A stretch of DNA of 64,000 bases, taken from assembly GCF_036075115.1 (NCBI RefSeq), contig NZ_CP107958.1:806001-870000 (forward strand), given 5' to 3'. The position numbers were made by a program, and so were the translations under genes. Below, piece after piece: positions 27,247 through 37,500 of this stretch (the first letter of the stretch is position 1; each line of letters begins with the position of its first letter). The DNA is from Streptomyces sp. NBC_00377. Its GTDB lineage: Bacteria; Actinomycetota; Actinomycetes; Streptomycetales; Streptomycetaceae. The notes beneath the pieces are model-generated. The model searched no databases. It was given only the letters and a program-made list of their open reading frames with translations, and was not told the origin of the DNA.

Positions 27247-27576
27247 ATGAGCGTAGTCAAGATCAACGTACTGACCGTCCCGGCGGAGCAGCGGGAGACC
27301 CTCGAGAAGCGGTTCGCCGCACGAGCCCATGCCGTCGAGAACTCCGACGGATTCGAGTGGTTCGAGCTCCTTCGGCCCGTCGAGGGCACCGACACCTACC
27401 TCGTCTACACGCGGTGGCGTGACGAGGAGTCGTTCCAGGCGTGGAGGGACGGTCCGATGAAGTCCGCGCACCAGGGCGCCGGCGCGACGGAGGGCGAGCG
27501 GCCCAAGCCCGCGGCGTCGGGATCCGCCCTCTGGTCCTTCGAGGTGGTGCAGCAGGCGGTGCCGAAGGCCGAGTAG
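27247..27576 (+). CDS. MhuD-like haem-degrading monooxygenase
   Basis: A 109-residue ABM-fold protein very like mycobacterial MhuD, which opens the haem ring to release iron. The residues known to matter in MhuD are at the same positions: Asn7 (KIN), Trp66 (FQAW) and His75 (SAHQG). The segments RAHAVENSDGF and LLRPVEG are also shared. The C-terminal tail is a little longer and more charged. ATG at 27247; the Shine-Dalgarno is weak. It stands alone and faces away from the glucanase operon. A small 7-bp hairpin follows at 27622-27647. Iron supply from haem is the expected role; no iron-box was recognised upstream. Confidence 0.88.
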   Translation: MSVVKINVLTVPAEQRETLEKRFAARAHAVENSDGFEWFELLRPVEGTDTYLVYTRWRDEESFQAWRDGPMKSAHQGAGATEGERPKPAASGSALWSFEVVQQAVPKAE

Positions 27577-28076
27577 GCGGCACCTGCCCCACGCCGAGCG
27601 CCGAGGCGGCGAGGACGCCGGCGGGGGACCCGTGCGCGGATCCCCCGGTTCCTGCCCTCACCGGCTCCGCGCTCGGCCACCTGCGGCGTGCACGCCTCGC
27701 CGCGGCCGTACCGGCGGGCCCTGTCCGCGGCTGCTCACACGATCGGCCGGCCGAGATCGACGTCCTGAGATCCGAAAGTCCGGAAGGCCCGGGAGCCCCG
27801 GGGACCGGAGGCCTCACGTCCGGGGATCCCGAGGTCCCGCGGCCCCGGAGGTCTCGAGGTCCGCGGTCCGCAGGCCGCGAGGTCCCCAGGGTCGTGCGGC
27901 GACAACTGGGTTTCGCACCCGCGAACTTGACGCGCCATCATATAGTTGCGGCGGCTCGCGGCATCCCCTGTCCCCCGCCGCGCGGCCGACCCCACCGGAA
28001 AGGCACGACCCTGCGGAACGAACCGCGCAGCCGCACCCACGACGCGTCCCCCGCCCTGGCCTCGCCCCGCCGGTCG
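27577..28076. other. Intergenic region with degenerate short repeats
   Basis: Between the MhuD-like gene and the PP2C gene there is no credible gene. It holds a weak hairpin (27622-27628, CGGGGGA, with 27641-27647), a run of imperfect 7-9-base units of the type GAGGTCC or GCGGCCC from about 27767 to 27890, a TATAGT box at 27941-27946 that may be a -10 element, and GGAAAGG at 27997-28003 followed by CTG at 28011. Confidence 0.5.
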
Positions 28077-29384
28077 GTGTTCTCCCCCGCGGCGGACGTC
28101 ATCGGGTCGGAACTCGATCTGCGGATGACCGGCAGCCACGTCGTGCACGCGCTGACCCCCGAGTTCTGTGACGCGGCCGCCGTGTACCTGCTGGAGCGGT
28201 GGCGCGTGGAGGAGAACGGGCGCGCCGGCGCGGACGCGCCCGGGATCGAGGCGCGCAGGATGGCGCTGCGCGTCGGACCGGGCGCGCTGGAGGACTGGGA
28301 GGGCGGGCTGCCGGTCGGCGAGGTGATCGCCTTCCCCCGGGAGACGCCGTACGCCCGTGCGCTCGCCGCCGGGCAGGCGCAGGTGCTCGACGCCGTGGAC
28401 CCGCACACGTCCGAGCGGCTCGTCGCCGCCGGAGACGGTGAGGCGCGCGTCAGCGACCTGCTGCGTGTGGCGTCCTTCCTCGTCGTGCCCCTGCGGCTGC
28501 GGGACGTGCCGATCGGCTTCGTCACCTGCACACGGGGGCCGGGCCGTGCGCCGTTCGGCGCGGCCGACGTGGCCGCCGTGGAGGCACTGGCCGCGCGGGC
28601 CGCCGTAGCGCTGGACAACGGGCGCCGGTACGAGCGTGAGCGGCGGACCTCGCTGGCCATCCGCAACAGTCTGCCGCCGGGAACGGGCCAGGAGTTCGGG
28701 GGCTGCCGCACCGCGCACGGCTGGCTGCCCGCCGGGCGGGGCAACCTCGTCGGCGGTGACTGGTCCGACGTGCTGAGACGGCCTGGCGACCGGGCCGGCC
28801 TGATCGTCGGGGACGCCATGGGGCACGGCCCGGAGTCCGCCGTCGCGATGATCCAGCTGCGCACCGCCGTGCGTACCCTGGCGGGCCTCGACATCCCCGC
28901 GGCCGACCTCATAGGACGGCTCGACACGCTCGCCGGGGACTCCCCCGGCGTGTCGTTCGCGACCTGCATATACGCCGAGTGGGATGCCCGGCGGGGCACC
29001 TGCACCCTGGTGGGGGCCGGCCACCCGCCCCCGCTGCTGCGCGGACCGGACGGCCGCACCGCCCCGGTCAGGCTGGCCGGGACGGGTCTGCCGCTCGGGC
29101 TGGGTGCCGGCAGCTACGAGGAGACCGTGCTGAGCGTGCCGGATCCGGCCCTGCTGGTGCTCTACAGCGACGGTCTGGTCGAGTCCCGCGACGCCGACAT
29201 CGACCAGGAGATCACCCGCCTCGCGCGGACCGTGGACGCGGTGACGGCCGCCGAGCCCATGGACGGCGCCGGGGCGGGCGCACTGCCTGCGCTGTGCCGC
29301 CGACTCCTGCACACCCCCTCCGGCGCGGCCGGGGCCGACGACCGCACCCTGCTGCTGGCCGAACTGACCCCGGCCCGCCGCTGA
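28077..29384 (+). CDS. GAF plus PP2C/SpoIIE-type serine phosphatase
   Basis: A soluble phosphatase of 435 residues if started at GTG 28077. The N-terminal half (about 15-190) resembles a GAF sensor domain, and the C-terminal half is a SpoIIE/PP2C domain with LVGGDWSDVLR, IVGDAMGHGPES, GAGHPPPLL and LLVLYSDGLVESRD. Start choice is open: the GTG has no clear ribosome site, whereas a CTG at 28011 in the same frame has GGAAAGG 7 bases upstream, which would add 22 residues. ATG at 28125 is a third option. Likely acts on an anti-anti-sigma factor in stress signalling (family inference). Confidence 0.82.
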   Translation: MFSPAADVIGSELDLRMTGSHVVHALTPEFCDAAAVYLLERWRVEENGRAGADAPGIEARRMALRVGPGALEDWEGGLPVGEVIAFPRETPYARALAAGQAQVLDAVDPHTSERLVAAGDGEARVSDLLRVASFLVVPLRLRDVPIGFVTCTRGPGRAPFGAADVAAVEALAARAAVALDNGRRYERERRTSLAIRNSLPPGTGQEFGGCRTAHGWLPAGRGNLVGGDWSDVLRRPGDRAGLIVGDAMGHGPESAVAMIQLRTAVRTLAGLDIPAADLIGRLDTLAGDSPGVSFATCIYAEWDARRGTCTLVGAGHPPPLLRGPDGRTAPVRLAGTGLPLGLGAGSYEETVLSVPDPALLVLYSDGLVESRDADIDQEITRLARTVDAVTAAEPMDGAGAGALPALCRRLLHTPSGAAGADDRTLLLAELTPARR

Positions 29385-29455
29385 TCCGCCGGGACCGACG
29401 CGTCTTCGGCCTCCGTGCGGGGGGTTTCGGTTCCTGCGGTTCCGCGCCGCGTCAC

Positions 29456-29989
29456 TCAGTGTTCGCGGGCGGGAAGGCTGTCGAGGCCCGTGTCGCGCAT
29501 GATGCGCCCGACGGTCCGCGTGAGTGTGCTGTCGGCGCCGATGACGGTCTCGGCGCCACCCGGCAGCAGATCGAGGTCCCGGTACCAGGCACGCAGGTCC
29601 GCCTCGGCGACCTCGTGGGCGATCGGCTTGGTGGCATGGCGTACGAGGGTCTCGGCGAGCGGCACATGGAGGTAGTAGCCGTGGGTCGGGCCGCGGTGGT
29701 CCGCGCGCAGCCGCTCGAGCATGGCCCCGTACCGGTCGGCGTACAGGATGCCTTCCAGGACGACGTGGTACCCGGCGTCCAGGGCGTAGCGGGCGACGGC
29801 CTCGATCAGCCCGATGTTCGCTCCGCCGGGGCGGTCGTGCTCGCGCAGCACGACCCGGCGGAGGTTGTCCTGCCCGACTATGGCCAGGCCCCGGCCGAAG
29901 CTGTCGCGAAGGCCTGCCGCCACCGCCGACTTCCCCGAGGCGCTGTTGCCCCGCAGCACGATCAGCCGGGTCTCCCGGGTGCCCACCAT
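29456..29989 (-). CDS. Small P-loop kinase (AAA/zeta-toxin-like phosphotransferase)
   Basis: A 177-residue nucleotide-binding protein. The P-loop GNSASGKS occupies residues 14-21, followed by an Asp in VGQDNLRRVVLRE and by YHVVLEGILYADRYG, a pattern seen in zeta-toxin/chloramphenicol-phosphotransferase-like kinases of actinobacteria. The C-terminal WYRDLDLLPGG is also typical. The phosphorylated substrate is unknown and no antitoxin partner is adjacent. ATG at 29989 begins the conserved core, but the frame stays open 50 codons upstream without a good ribosome site, so the start is provisional. It converges with the PP2C gene. Confidence 0.78.
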   Translation of the reverse strand: MVGTRETRLIVLRGNSASGKSAVAAGLRDSFGRGLAIVGQDNLRRVVLREHDRPGGANIGLIEAVARYALDAGYHVVLEGILYADRYGAMLERLRADHRGPTHGYYLHVPLAETLVRHATKPIAHEVAEADLRAWYRDLDLLPGGAETVIGADSTLTRTVGRIMRDTGLDSLPAREH

Positions 29990-30231
29990 CACGGCGGTCA
30001 ACGCTACCGGCACCGGCGCGGGTACCGGTACCGAGGCCGACGGCCCGGACGCGCGCCGGCCCCAGGACGACTCGGGCAGACCGCGTCTGACGGGGCCTCG
30101 GGCACCGGATCCTTCCGTGCGCGGGTTGTTCGAATCCATCGAAAATGTGAACGGGTGTACGTAACAGGGTCGTTGGGACGTAGGTTGTGGCTCGAACTGC
30201 TCACGCCTCGGCTGAAAGACGGACGCCCCTC

Positions 30232-31047
30232 ATGACCGACCATGTGACCTCGCCCGGACCAGCGGCCCATCAGAAGATCGACACATCGGTGCCTCACTCG
30301 GCCCGTATCTGGAACTACTGGCTGGGGGGTAAGGACAACTACCCCGTCGACGAGCAGGCCGGTGACGCCTACACCGCCGTGTTCCCCGGCATCGTCACCA
30401 TCGCACGGAGCAGTCGTGCGTTCCTGCGCCGCAACATCACGTATCTGGTCTCCGAGGCGGGCATACGCCAGTTCCTGGATGTCGGTACCGGCCTGCCGAC
30501 CGCCGAGAACACCCACGAGGTCGCCCAGCGGATCGCGCCCGAGACCCGGATCGTGTACGTCGACAACGACCCGATGGTCCTGGCCCACGCCCGCGCGCTG
30601 CTGTACTCCACCGCGGAGGGCGCGACCTCCTACGTCGACGCCAATGTGCTGGAGCCGGAGCGCATTCTGGCGGCCGCCGCCGAGACGTTGGACTTCTCCC
30701 GCCCCACCGCGCTCATCCTCAGCAACATCCTGGGCCATGTCGCCGACTACGACCGGGCCCGTTCCATCGTCACGACGCTGATGGCGGCACTGCCGTCCGG
30801 CAGCTACCTCTCCGTCAACGACGGTTCACGGGGGATCGATCCGGTCTTCGAGGAGGCCCAGGACGCCTACAACGAAAGCGGCGCCGTCCCTTACAACCTG
30901 CGCTCCGTCGACGAGATCACGGGGTACTTCGAGGGACTGGAGCTGCTGGAGCCCGGAGTCGTCTCGGTCCCCCTCTGGCGCCCGGAGGTCACCTCCCCCG
31001 CCCCGGACGTCATCGGCGAGCACGGGGGCCTCGCCCGTAAGCCCTGA
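30232..31047 (+). CDS. SAM-dependent methyltransferase, PF04672 family, copy 2
   Basis: A 271-residue paralogue of the gene at 9907-10731. It has PHSARIWNYWLGGKDNYP near the N terminus, FLDVGTGLPTAENTHEVAQ, VYVDNDPMVLAHARAL, ILGHVADY and the end GLELLEPGVVSVPLW. The two proteins share most core motifs, but their C termini differ. ATG at 30232 begins just before the conserved region. Expressed divergently from the small kinase; TAGGTT at about 30170 may be its -10 box. Acceptor substrate unknown. Confidence 0.88.
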   Translation: MTDHVTSPGPAAHQKIDTSVPHSARIWNYWLGGKDNYPVDEQAGDAYTAVFPGIVTIARSSRAFLRRNITYLVSEAGIRQFLDVGTGLPTAENTHEVAQRIAPETRIVYVDNDPMVLAHARALLYSTAEGATSYVDANVLEPERILAAAAETLDFSRPTALILSNILGHVADYDRARSIVTTLMAALPSGSYLSVNDGSRGIDPVFEEAQDAYNESGAVPYNLRSVDEITGYFEGLELLEPGVVSVPLWRPEVTSPAPDVIGEHGGLARKP

Positions 31048-31113
31048 CACGCGCCGAGGCCGCCGTTCCCGCCGGACGGCCGGACAACCGGACGTCGAGC
31101 GCTGAGGTCCGTC

Positions 31114-31145
31114 CCGCCGCACCGGCCACCAGGCCGGTGCGGCGG
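31114..31145. terminator. Hairpin terminator between convergent genes
   Basis: A 14-bp perfect stem (31114-31127 with 31132-31145) and a 4-base loop ACCA separate the methyltransferase from the WGR protein. Confidence 0.75.
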
Positions 31146-31199
31146 AGCCGTTCGGCTCCCCTGCTCGCCGGGCTCCGGGGCAGGCACCGCGCGTCCCGG

Positions 31200-32654
31200 T
31201 CACACCAGACGCCGGATGTCACCGCGGACCCGGTAGAAACCGCCGGCCGCCGTGTGCAGGGAGTCCACGACGTAGCGCGCCCCGGGTTCGCGTATCTCGC
31301 GCGGGAACTGGACGTTCAGGGACGAGTCGTAGCCGTCGGACACCACGTGCACCCGGATGCGGCCGGCCTCTTGGACGCACTCGACGACGACCGCTCCGGA
31401 GGGAGCCCGGGTCACGGTGGCCACCGTCGCCGCCGCCGTGGCGGGCGCGTAGGTCGGCAGGGCCTCGGCGAGCTTGACGTCCCTGGCCACCGGCACCGTG
31501 CCCTGCTGGGCCGCGGCGATGGCCGTCTCGCTCGCGTCCACGCACACCAGCGAGCCGTCCGTGGTCACCAGGTACAGCCGTTCGTCGCGGTACTGCATGG
31601 ACAGCGCCGAACCGCCGCCCGTGCCCAGCTTCCACAGGCGCGTGCCGTCCCGGTCGAAGCAGTAGACCGACGACGACGCGTCACCGGCGAACACGAACCG
31701 CCCGCTGGGCGAGGTGGCGCACGAGTACACCGCGCTGTCGCAGCCGTAGGTGGCCTCGACCGCGCCGGTCGCCTTCGACAGACGCTGCACCACCTTGTGG
31801 GCGGTCCCCGCGTACACGGCGTCCTCCTCCTGCCAGCCGAACAGGACGCCACCGCGGGTGGGCGTGTGCCAGAGTTCACCGCCGCCGTCGGGCGCGTAGG
31901 CGGTGACTCCCCGGTGGTGACCGTGGTAGACGGCCCGGTCGTCCGCGCGGACCATCCAGGCGTGTTCGCCCTGGCTGCGCCGCGCCCACTGGTGCTCGTC
32001 CTCGTGGTCGATGACGGTGAGCCGGCCGTCGCGGTCCGAGACGTTCAGCAGGCCCTCGTGGATGTCCAGCCAGAAGATGTCGACGTCCGCCGTGATGTCG
32101 TACGCCGCGAACGGCAGCTTCGAGGAGAGGTCGTAGACCTTGCCGTCGTCGCACCCCGCGTAGATCCAGAAGTCGTCGGCCACCAGGCACTTCACGCCGT
32201 CCGGGAGACTGAAGCGGGCCAGGACCCCACCGTCGTGGTCCAGGGTGTAGACGTCGCCCGACTGGTTGCCGACCCAGCAGCGGTCGTCGTCCACATGGAT
32301 GCCGAACGCCGAGGAACCGGTGCGGAAACGCCACAGCACCGGTGCCACGGCGCGCGCGGTCGACGGCGCCGAGGTCACCTGACGGCGGGTCACCGCGCGT
32401 GGGGGACGCTGTCCGGCGACGGCGGGGGCGTACCCCTTGCGCACCTTCTCGCCGACTTTCCGCGCCGCCGCGGCCCGGGCCTTCTCGGCGGTGGGGAAGG
32501 TCGTGGTCTGCACCTGCCCGGAGGCACCGATCCGCCCGTAGCGCACCGTCACCACCACGCCGTCCACGGCCACTTCGTAGAACTTGTGCGCGCCGCCGCT
32601 GTCCTGCGAGAGCTCCAGATACGTCGTCGACACGGTGCTGGACCCGGTAGCCAT
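31200..32654 (-). CDS. WGR domain fused to a WD40/PQQ-like beta-propeller
   Basis: A 484-residue protein. Residues about 10-75 form a WGR domain with the core VRYGRIGASGQVQ and a following Lys/Arg-rich helix (TAEKARAAAARKVGEKV). WGR domains bind DNA ends or nucleic acid in PARPs and occur in MolR-like proteins. From about 110 to 400 there are repeated blades with GVLARFSLPDGV, GKVYDLSSKLPF, GRLTVIDHEDEH, GAVEATYGCDSAV and GTRLWKLGTGGG, a seven-bladed-propeller pattern. The last 80 residues are a separate small domain. ATG at 32654 has GGGGAGGGG upstream. No signal peptide, so it is cytoplasmic. Function unknown; a nucleic-acid-associated scaffold is a reasonable guess. Confidence 0.85.
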   Translation of the reverse strand: MATGSSTVSTTYLELSQDSGGAHKFYEVAVDGVVVTVRYGRIGASGQVQTTTFPTAEKARAAAARKVGEKVRKGYAPAVAGQRPPRAVTRRQVTSAPSTARAVAPVLWRFRTGSSAFGIHVDDDRCWVGNQSGDVYTLDHDGGVLARFSLPDGVKCLVADDFWIYAGCDDGKVYDLSSKLPFAAYDITADVDIFWLDIHEGLLNVSDRDGRLTVIDHEDEHQWARRSQGEHAWMVRADDRAVYHGHHRGVTAYAPDGGGELWHTPTRGGVLFGWQEEDAVYAGTAHKVVQRLSKATGAVEATYGCDSAVYSCATSPSGRFVFAGDASSSVYCFDRDGTRLWKLGTGGGSALSMQYRDERLYLVTTDGSLVCVDASETAIAAAQQGTVPVARDVKLAEALPTYAPATAAATVATVTRAPSGAVVVECVQEAGRIRVHVVSDGYDSSLNVQFPREIREPGARYVVDSLHTAAGGFYRVRGDIRRLV

Positions 32655-33072
32655 GACAAACCCCTCCCCAGGGTGGACCCGCGGCTGTTCCAGCAGGTCC
32701 CACTCCCAGAACCGTAGGCGCAGGCACTGACAATCACGCCCCGACGCCCTCGCACACGGGCCGCCGTCAGCCGTCCCCGTCACGCCGGGCCGGTGGCCTC
32801 ACCCGGGGGCGGTGCGCCGGGCCTGGTTCGCGCCCGCCCCGGGGACGCCGGCTCACCCGGCCCACCCTGAGGTCCCCGGCCCTCCCCGGCGGGGCGCCGG
32901 CACGGCCCCCGGGCCCCTGCCGCCCGCGGAGCGCCATGATTGCGGCCGCGCTTCCGCCGCCCAAGCGGAGTCCAGGATCGAGACCGATTCTTGAGGTGTG
33001 CTCCCGTGGTGGGGGCGCCGCCGTGTTGCGGCCCTGCCGGCGGCCGGGCGAGCGCCCCCGTGCCCGGGGGGC
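32655..33072. other. Intergenic region between WGR gene and phosphoglucomutase gene
   Basis: About 418 bases of very GC-rich sequence without a credible gene. It holds the leader and ribosome site of the WGR gene on one side and, at 33054-33072, a GC hairpin (GCCCCC with GGGGGC) touching the stop codon of the phosphoglucomutase gene, probably its terminator. I see no other structure in it. Confidence 0.5.
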
Positions 33073-34713
<1,641 letters not shown>

Positions 34714-34813
34714 GTGCCCGCTCCTCCACATCGGTCGATCATGGCTTGCGCCATCCATCTTCCCTTGTGGTGGCGGTCGTCCGCGAGTACGGGTCGGATT
34801 CCGCCCGAAGCGC

Positions 34814-34990
34814 TCAGCGCCGGCGGCCGCGTACCGACCAGCCGCTGCCGATGCCGGCGACGTGCAGGGCGAGCACGGTCAGGCCGAGGAGCATGAGGTT
34901 GGTGGAGGTGAAGGTGTCGTTGGTGGATATCTCCGCCGCGTTGATCAGGAAGGCGATGAAGAACAGCACTGCCGAGATGATGGCGAGCAA
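34814..34990 (-). CDS. Very small membrane protein
   Basis: A 58-residue protein read from TTG at 34990, with GAAGGGA 8 bases upstream. It has two hydrophobic segments ([19 protein letters not shown] and [17 protein letters not shown]) joined by a short polar loop with NDTFTST, then a basic tail ending RGRRR, which suggests both termini are cytoplasmic. The alternating hydrophobic and polar pattern and codon use support coding. Function unknown. The longer open frame upstream lacks coding character. Confidence 0.6.
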   Translation of the reverse strand: MLAIISAVLFFIAFLINAAEISTNDTFTSTNLMLLGLTVLALHVAGIGSGWSVRGRRR

Positions 34991-35175
34991 GGGGTCCGTC
35001 CCTTCGGGGTGTGGCTCGTTCGGTGTCTTGTTCTGCACATGCCCCCGACCGGGCGGTGAACACCGGCACCCCTGCTCCCTGAATCGAACGCGGTCTCGAC
35101 AAGGTCTGCGTGGCCGGCCGGGCCGCCCCGGGGCACGGGAGCGGCACCGGTCGGCCTGCGCCGGCGGGCGCCGGC

Positions 35176-37500
35176 TCAGTCCGGCAGACCCCACGGCTTC
35201 GCTTCTCCGACGGCCGGCACATCACGCGGATCCAGGTCCGGGTGGGTGCCGCGCGGGAGGACGACGGCCGTCTCGCCCCGGCCGAGCGGGATCTCGACGC
35301 GCTGTGCTCCTGTCTCGCGGTGGCGCAGCCGCCGCCCGCGCGGGTCCCTGACGTCGACGGCGCCGTCGATGCCGTGCTCCAGGACGAGCGGAGCGCCGGC
35401 CTCGCTGTGGACGCGCACCCATCGGGTCCGGCCCTGCGAACGGTCCGCGTCGACGAGGAAAGCGCCCTGGGTGCGCAGGCCCTGGACCGAGAGGTCGGGC
35501 CATCGCCGTGACACGGAGGGAAAGACCCGTACGACGCCGCCGTGGCTCTGCACGGCCATGTCGAGTACCGACCGGGCCGCCGTCAGCGGGCTCTCGACGG
35601 CCAGGTTGCCGCCCTCCACGTACATGGTGTTCGCGGTCATCCACGCGTTCTTGATGAGGTTGCCGTCGGTGAAGAAGGTCAGGAAGTCCAGGGCCTCCTC
35701 CGGCCGTTCCATGAGGGAGGCCATCGAGGACGCGGCGGCGTAGCTGTAACCGGCCCACAGGCTGCGGTCCTTGATCCAGTGGTCGAAGGTCGTCCGCATG
35801 GTGTCCCGGTCGGAGGGCCGGTCCCAGTCCAGTTCGTGCAGCGGGAACAGCCACAGCAGGTGCGAGAAGTGCCGGTGGGACTCGGTGAGGGGTTTGCCGG
35901 CGCCGATGTTGACGCCGGTCGCGTCACGCGGGTAGTCCACCAGGCGCTGGAGGATTTCGCGCCAGCGTCGGGCGCGTGGATGGTCCGTGCGGAGAATGCG
36001 CAGACAGTCGAGGAGGGTGGCGCAGCCCCAGCGGACCAGGGAGAGGTCGTAGGTGCAGTCGGTGGCGTCCGCCCACTCGGGCGACCGGGTGAGCGGCAGG
36101 TGCAGCCTTCCGTCGCCGCCCTCGTACAGGAAGTGGTCGTAGAAGTTCACCGCCTTGACGAGGATCGGGTAGAGGACGTCACGCACGATCGACACGTCCA
36201 TGGTGTGGCGGTAGCTGAGCCAGACGTTGTGCATGGCCCAGACGAGGTTGCCGTTGTTGTCGGTCTTGGTGGAGGTGCCGGGGACACCGACGGTCTTGGC
36301 GCCGGGGCGCAGCATCCAGTCCGAGGGGTGGGCCAGCGCGTAGGTGTCGCCGTCCTGGTACTCGGGCGGGACGGAGAGCGGCAGGTTCTTCTCGAAGTTC
36401 TTGAAGGTGGACGTGACGGAGTCGAGTTCCAGGTGCCCCGACCCCTGGATCAGCCAGGTGGCGATCTGCACGTTGAGGTTCCACCAGACCGCGCTCCAGC
36501 TGCCGCCGGTCTCCGGGTACCACGGCCCCCACTCGGACATCGAGGGCCCGCCCGCCCGGGTGGCGCAGGCGGCCTTGTAGAGCTGGATCCAGTAGAAGTC
36601 CTGGATGCGTTTGTCCGGTACGGACAACAGGCTGCGCCGGTAGAAGCGGTGCCACCAGCCGCGGTGGCCGCGCACCAGCTCGTCCGGGTCCGCGGACAGG
36701 GTGCGCGCCACTTCGGCGACGGCCAGCTCCGTGGTGCGCGACAGGCCCCCGGGGTAGCGGTACACGAGGTGCGCGGCCAGCAGCCTGCCGCTGCCGACCC
36801 GCCGCTCGCGCCAGGCGGTGGTCCACCCGCCGCCCGCGATCAGCGGCTGTTCGACGTAGTGGGCGGCTCCGGCGGATCCGGTGCGGGGATCGGGGTTGCC
36901 CGTGTAGTCCGCCGGTTTGTCCTTTTCACGTGGAGAGATAGCGGACAGCCATGTGAACGACCAGGTCGCGGTCTCCTCACCGGCGCTGGGCCGGGTGGAG
37001 ATCAGCAGCGCGCTACGGGCGTTGTGCACCACCATCGAGAAGCGGACACTGCCCCGGGTGGTGGTGACGGCACCGCGCAGCTCGGCGTCCCAGAGATCCA
37101 GCGTCCAGTCGACACCGGTGACCTCACCGGCGAGCGTGAGGTCGAAATGACCCACGGGCAAGCGGGAGAATCCGTACGGCGCGCGCCATTGGGGCCGCTG
37201 GTCCTGCACCTGACCGTGGCTGACCATCACTTTCACGGAGTTGGCCGTCGCACCCCGGTAGACCTGCACCCCGAGCAGACCGTTACCGAGGAACGGCCCG
37301 TCCTTCCAGTCGCCCGGCATCCGGCGCCACCGTAAGGCGGCGGCCCGGGCCATCCGTTCATACACGTCCGCCGCCTCTGCGGGCGGCCGGGGCGCTGCCC
37401 AGGCGGTGCCGGAGCCGGCCGACCAGCTCCCGGCGGCGACCGCGGCGGCCGTGCCGATCACACCTCTTCGCGAGAACCCGTTCCCTGTTGACACGGTCAC
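35176..37500 (-). CDS. Tat-exported GH95-like glycoside hydrolase
   Basis: A 774-residue secreted protein. The N terminus has a twin-arginine signal (FSRRGVIGTAAAVAAG) and an Ala-rich cleavage site near residues 34-37. The mature chain resembles the GH95 alpha-L-fucosidase/galactosidase group: an N-terminal beta-domain with GPFLGNGLLGVQVYRG and an (alpha/alpha)6 barrel with WNLNVQIATWLIQGSGHLE, LPLTRSPEWADATDC and ESHRHFSHLLWLFPLHELD. The exact sugar is not certain. GTG at 37500 is preferred over one 6 bases downstream because of GGGAGG 7 bases upstream. Codon 56 is TTA (37333-37335), the only TTA codon noticed in the window, implying dependence on the bldA tRNA. Confidence 0.82.
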   Translation of the reverse strand: MTVSTGNGFSRRGVIGTAAAVAAGSWSAGSGTAWAAPRPPAEAADVYERMARAAALRWRRMPGDWKDGPFLGNGLLGVQVYRGATANSVKVMVSHGQVQDQRPQWRAPYGFSRLPVGHFDLTLAGEVTGVDWTLDLWDAELRGAVTTTRGSVRFSMVVHNARSALLISTRPSAGEETATWSFTWLSAISPREKDKPADYTGNPDPRTGSAGAAHYVEQPLIAGGGWTTAWRERRVGSGRLLAAHLVYRYPGGLSRTTELAVAEVARTLSADPDELVRGHRGWWHRFYRRSLLSVPDKRIQDFYWIQLYKAACATRAGGPSMSEWGPWYPETGGSWSAVWWNLNVQIATWLIQGSGHLELDSVTSTFKNFEKNLPLSVPPEYQDGDTYALAHPSDWMLRPGAKTVGVPGTSTKTDNNGNLVWAMHNVWLSYRHTMDVSIVRDVLYPILVKAVNFYDHFLYEGGDGRLHLPLTRSPEWADATDCTYDLSLVRWGCATLLDCLRILRTDHPRARRWREILQRLVDYPRDATGVNIGAGKPLTESHRHFSHLLWLFPLHELDWDRPSDRDTMRTTFDHWIKDRSLWAGYSYAAASSMASLMERPEEALDFLTFFTDGNLIKNAWMTANTMYVEGGNLAVESPLTAARSVLDMAVQSHGGVVRVFPSVSRRWPDLSVQGLRTQGAFLVDADRSQGRTRWVRVHSEAGAPLVLEHGIDGAVDVRDPRGRRLRHRETGAQRVEIPLGRGETAVVLPRGTHPDLDPRDVPAVGEAKPWGLPD

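Noticed and set aside
27927..27946. TTGACG followed by TATAGT as a promoter for the GAF-PP2C gene
   Set aside because: The spacing is only 8 bases, too short for a -35/-10 pair; only the TATAGT box is kept as a weak candidate.
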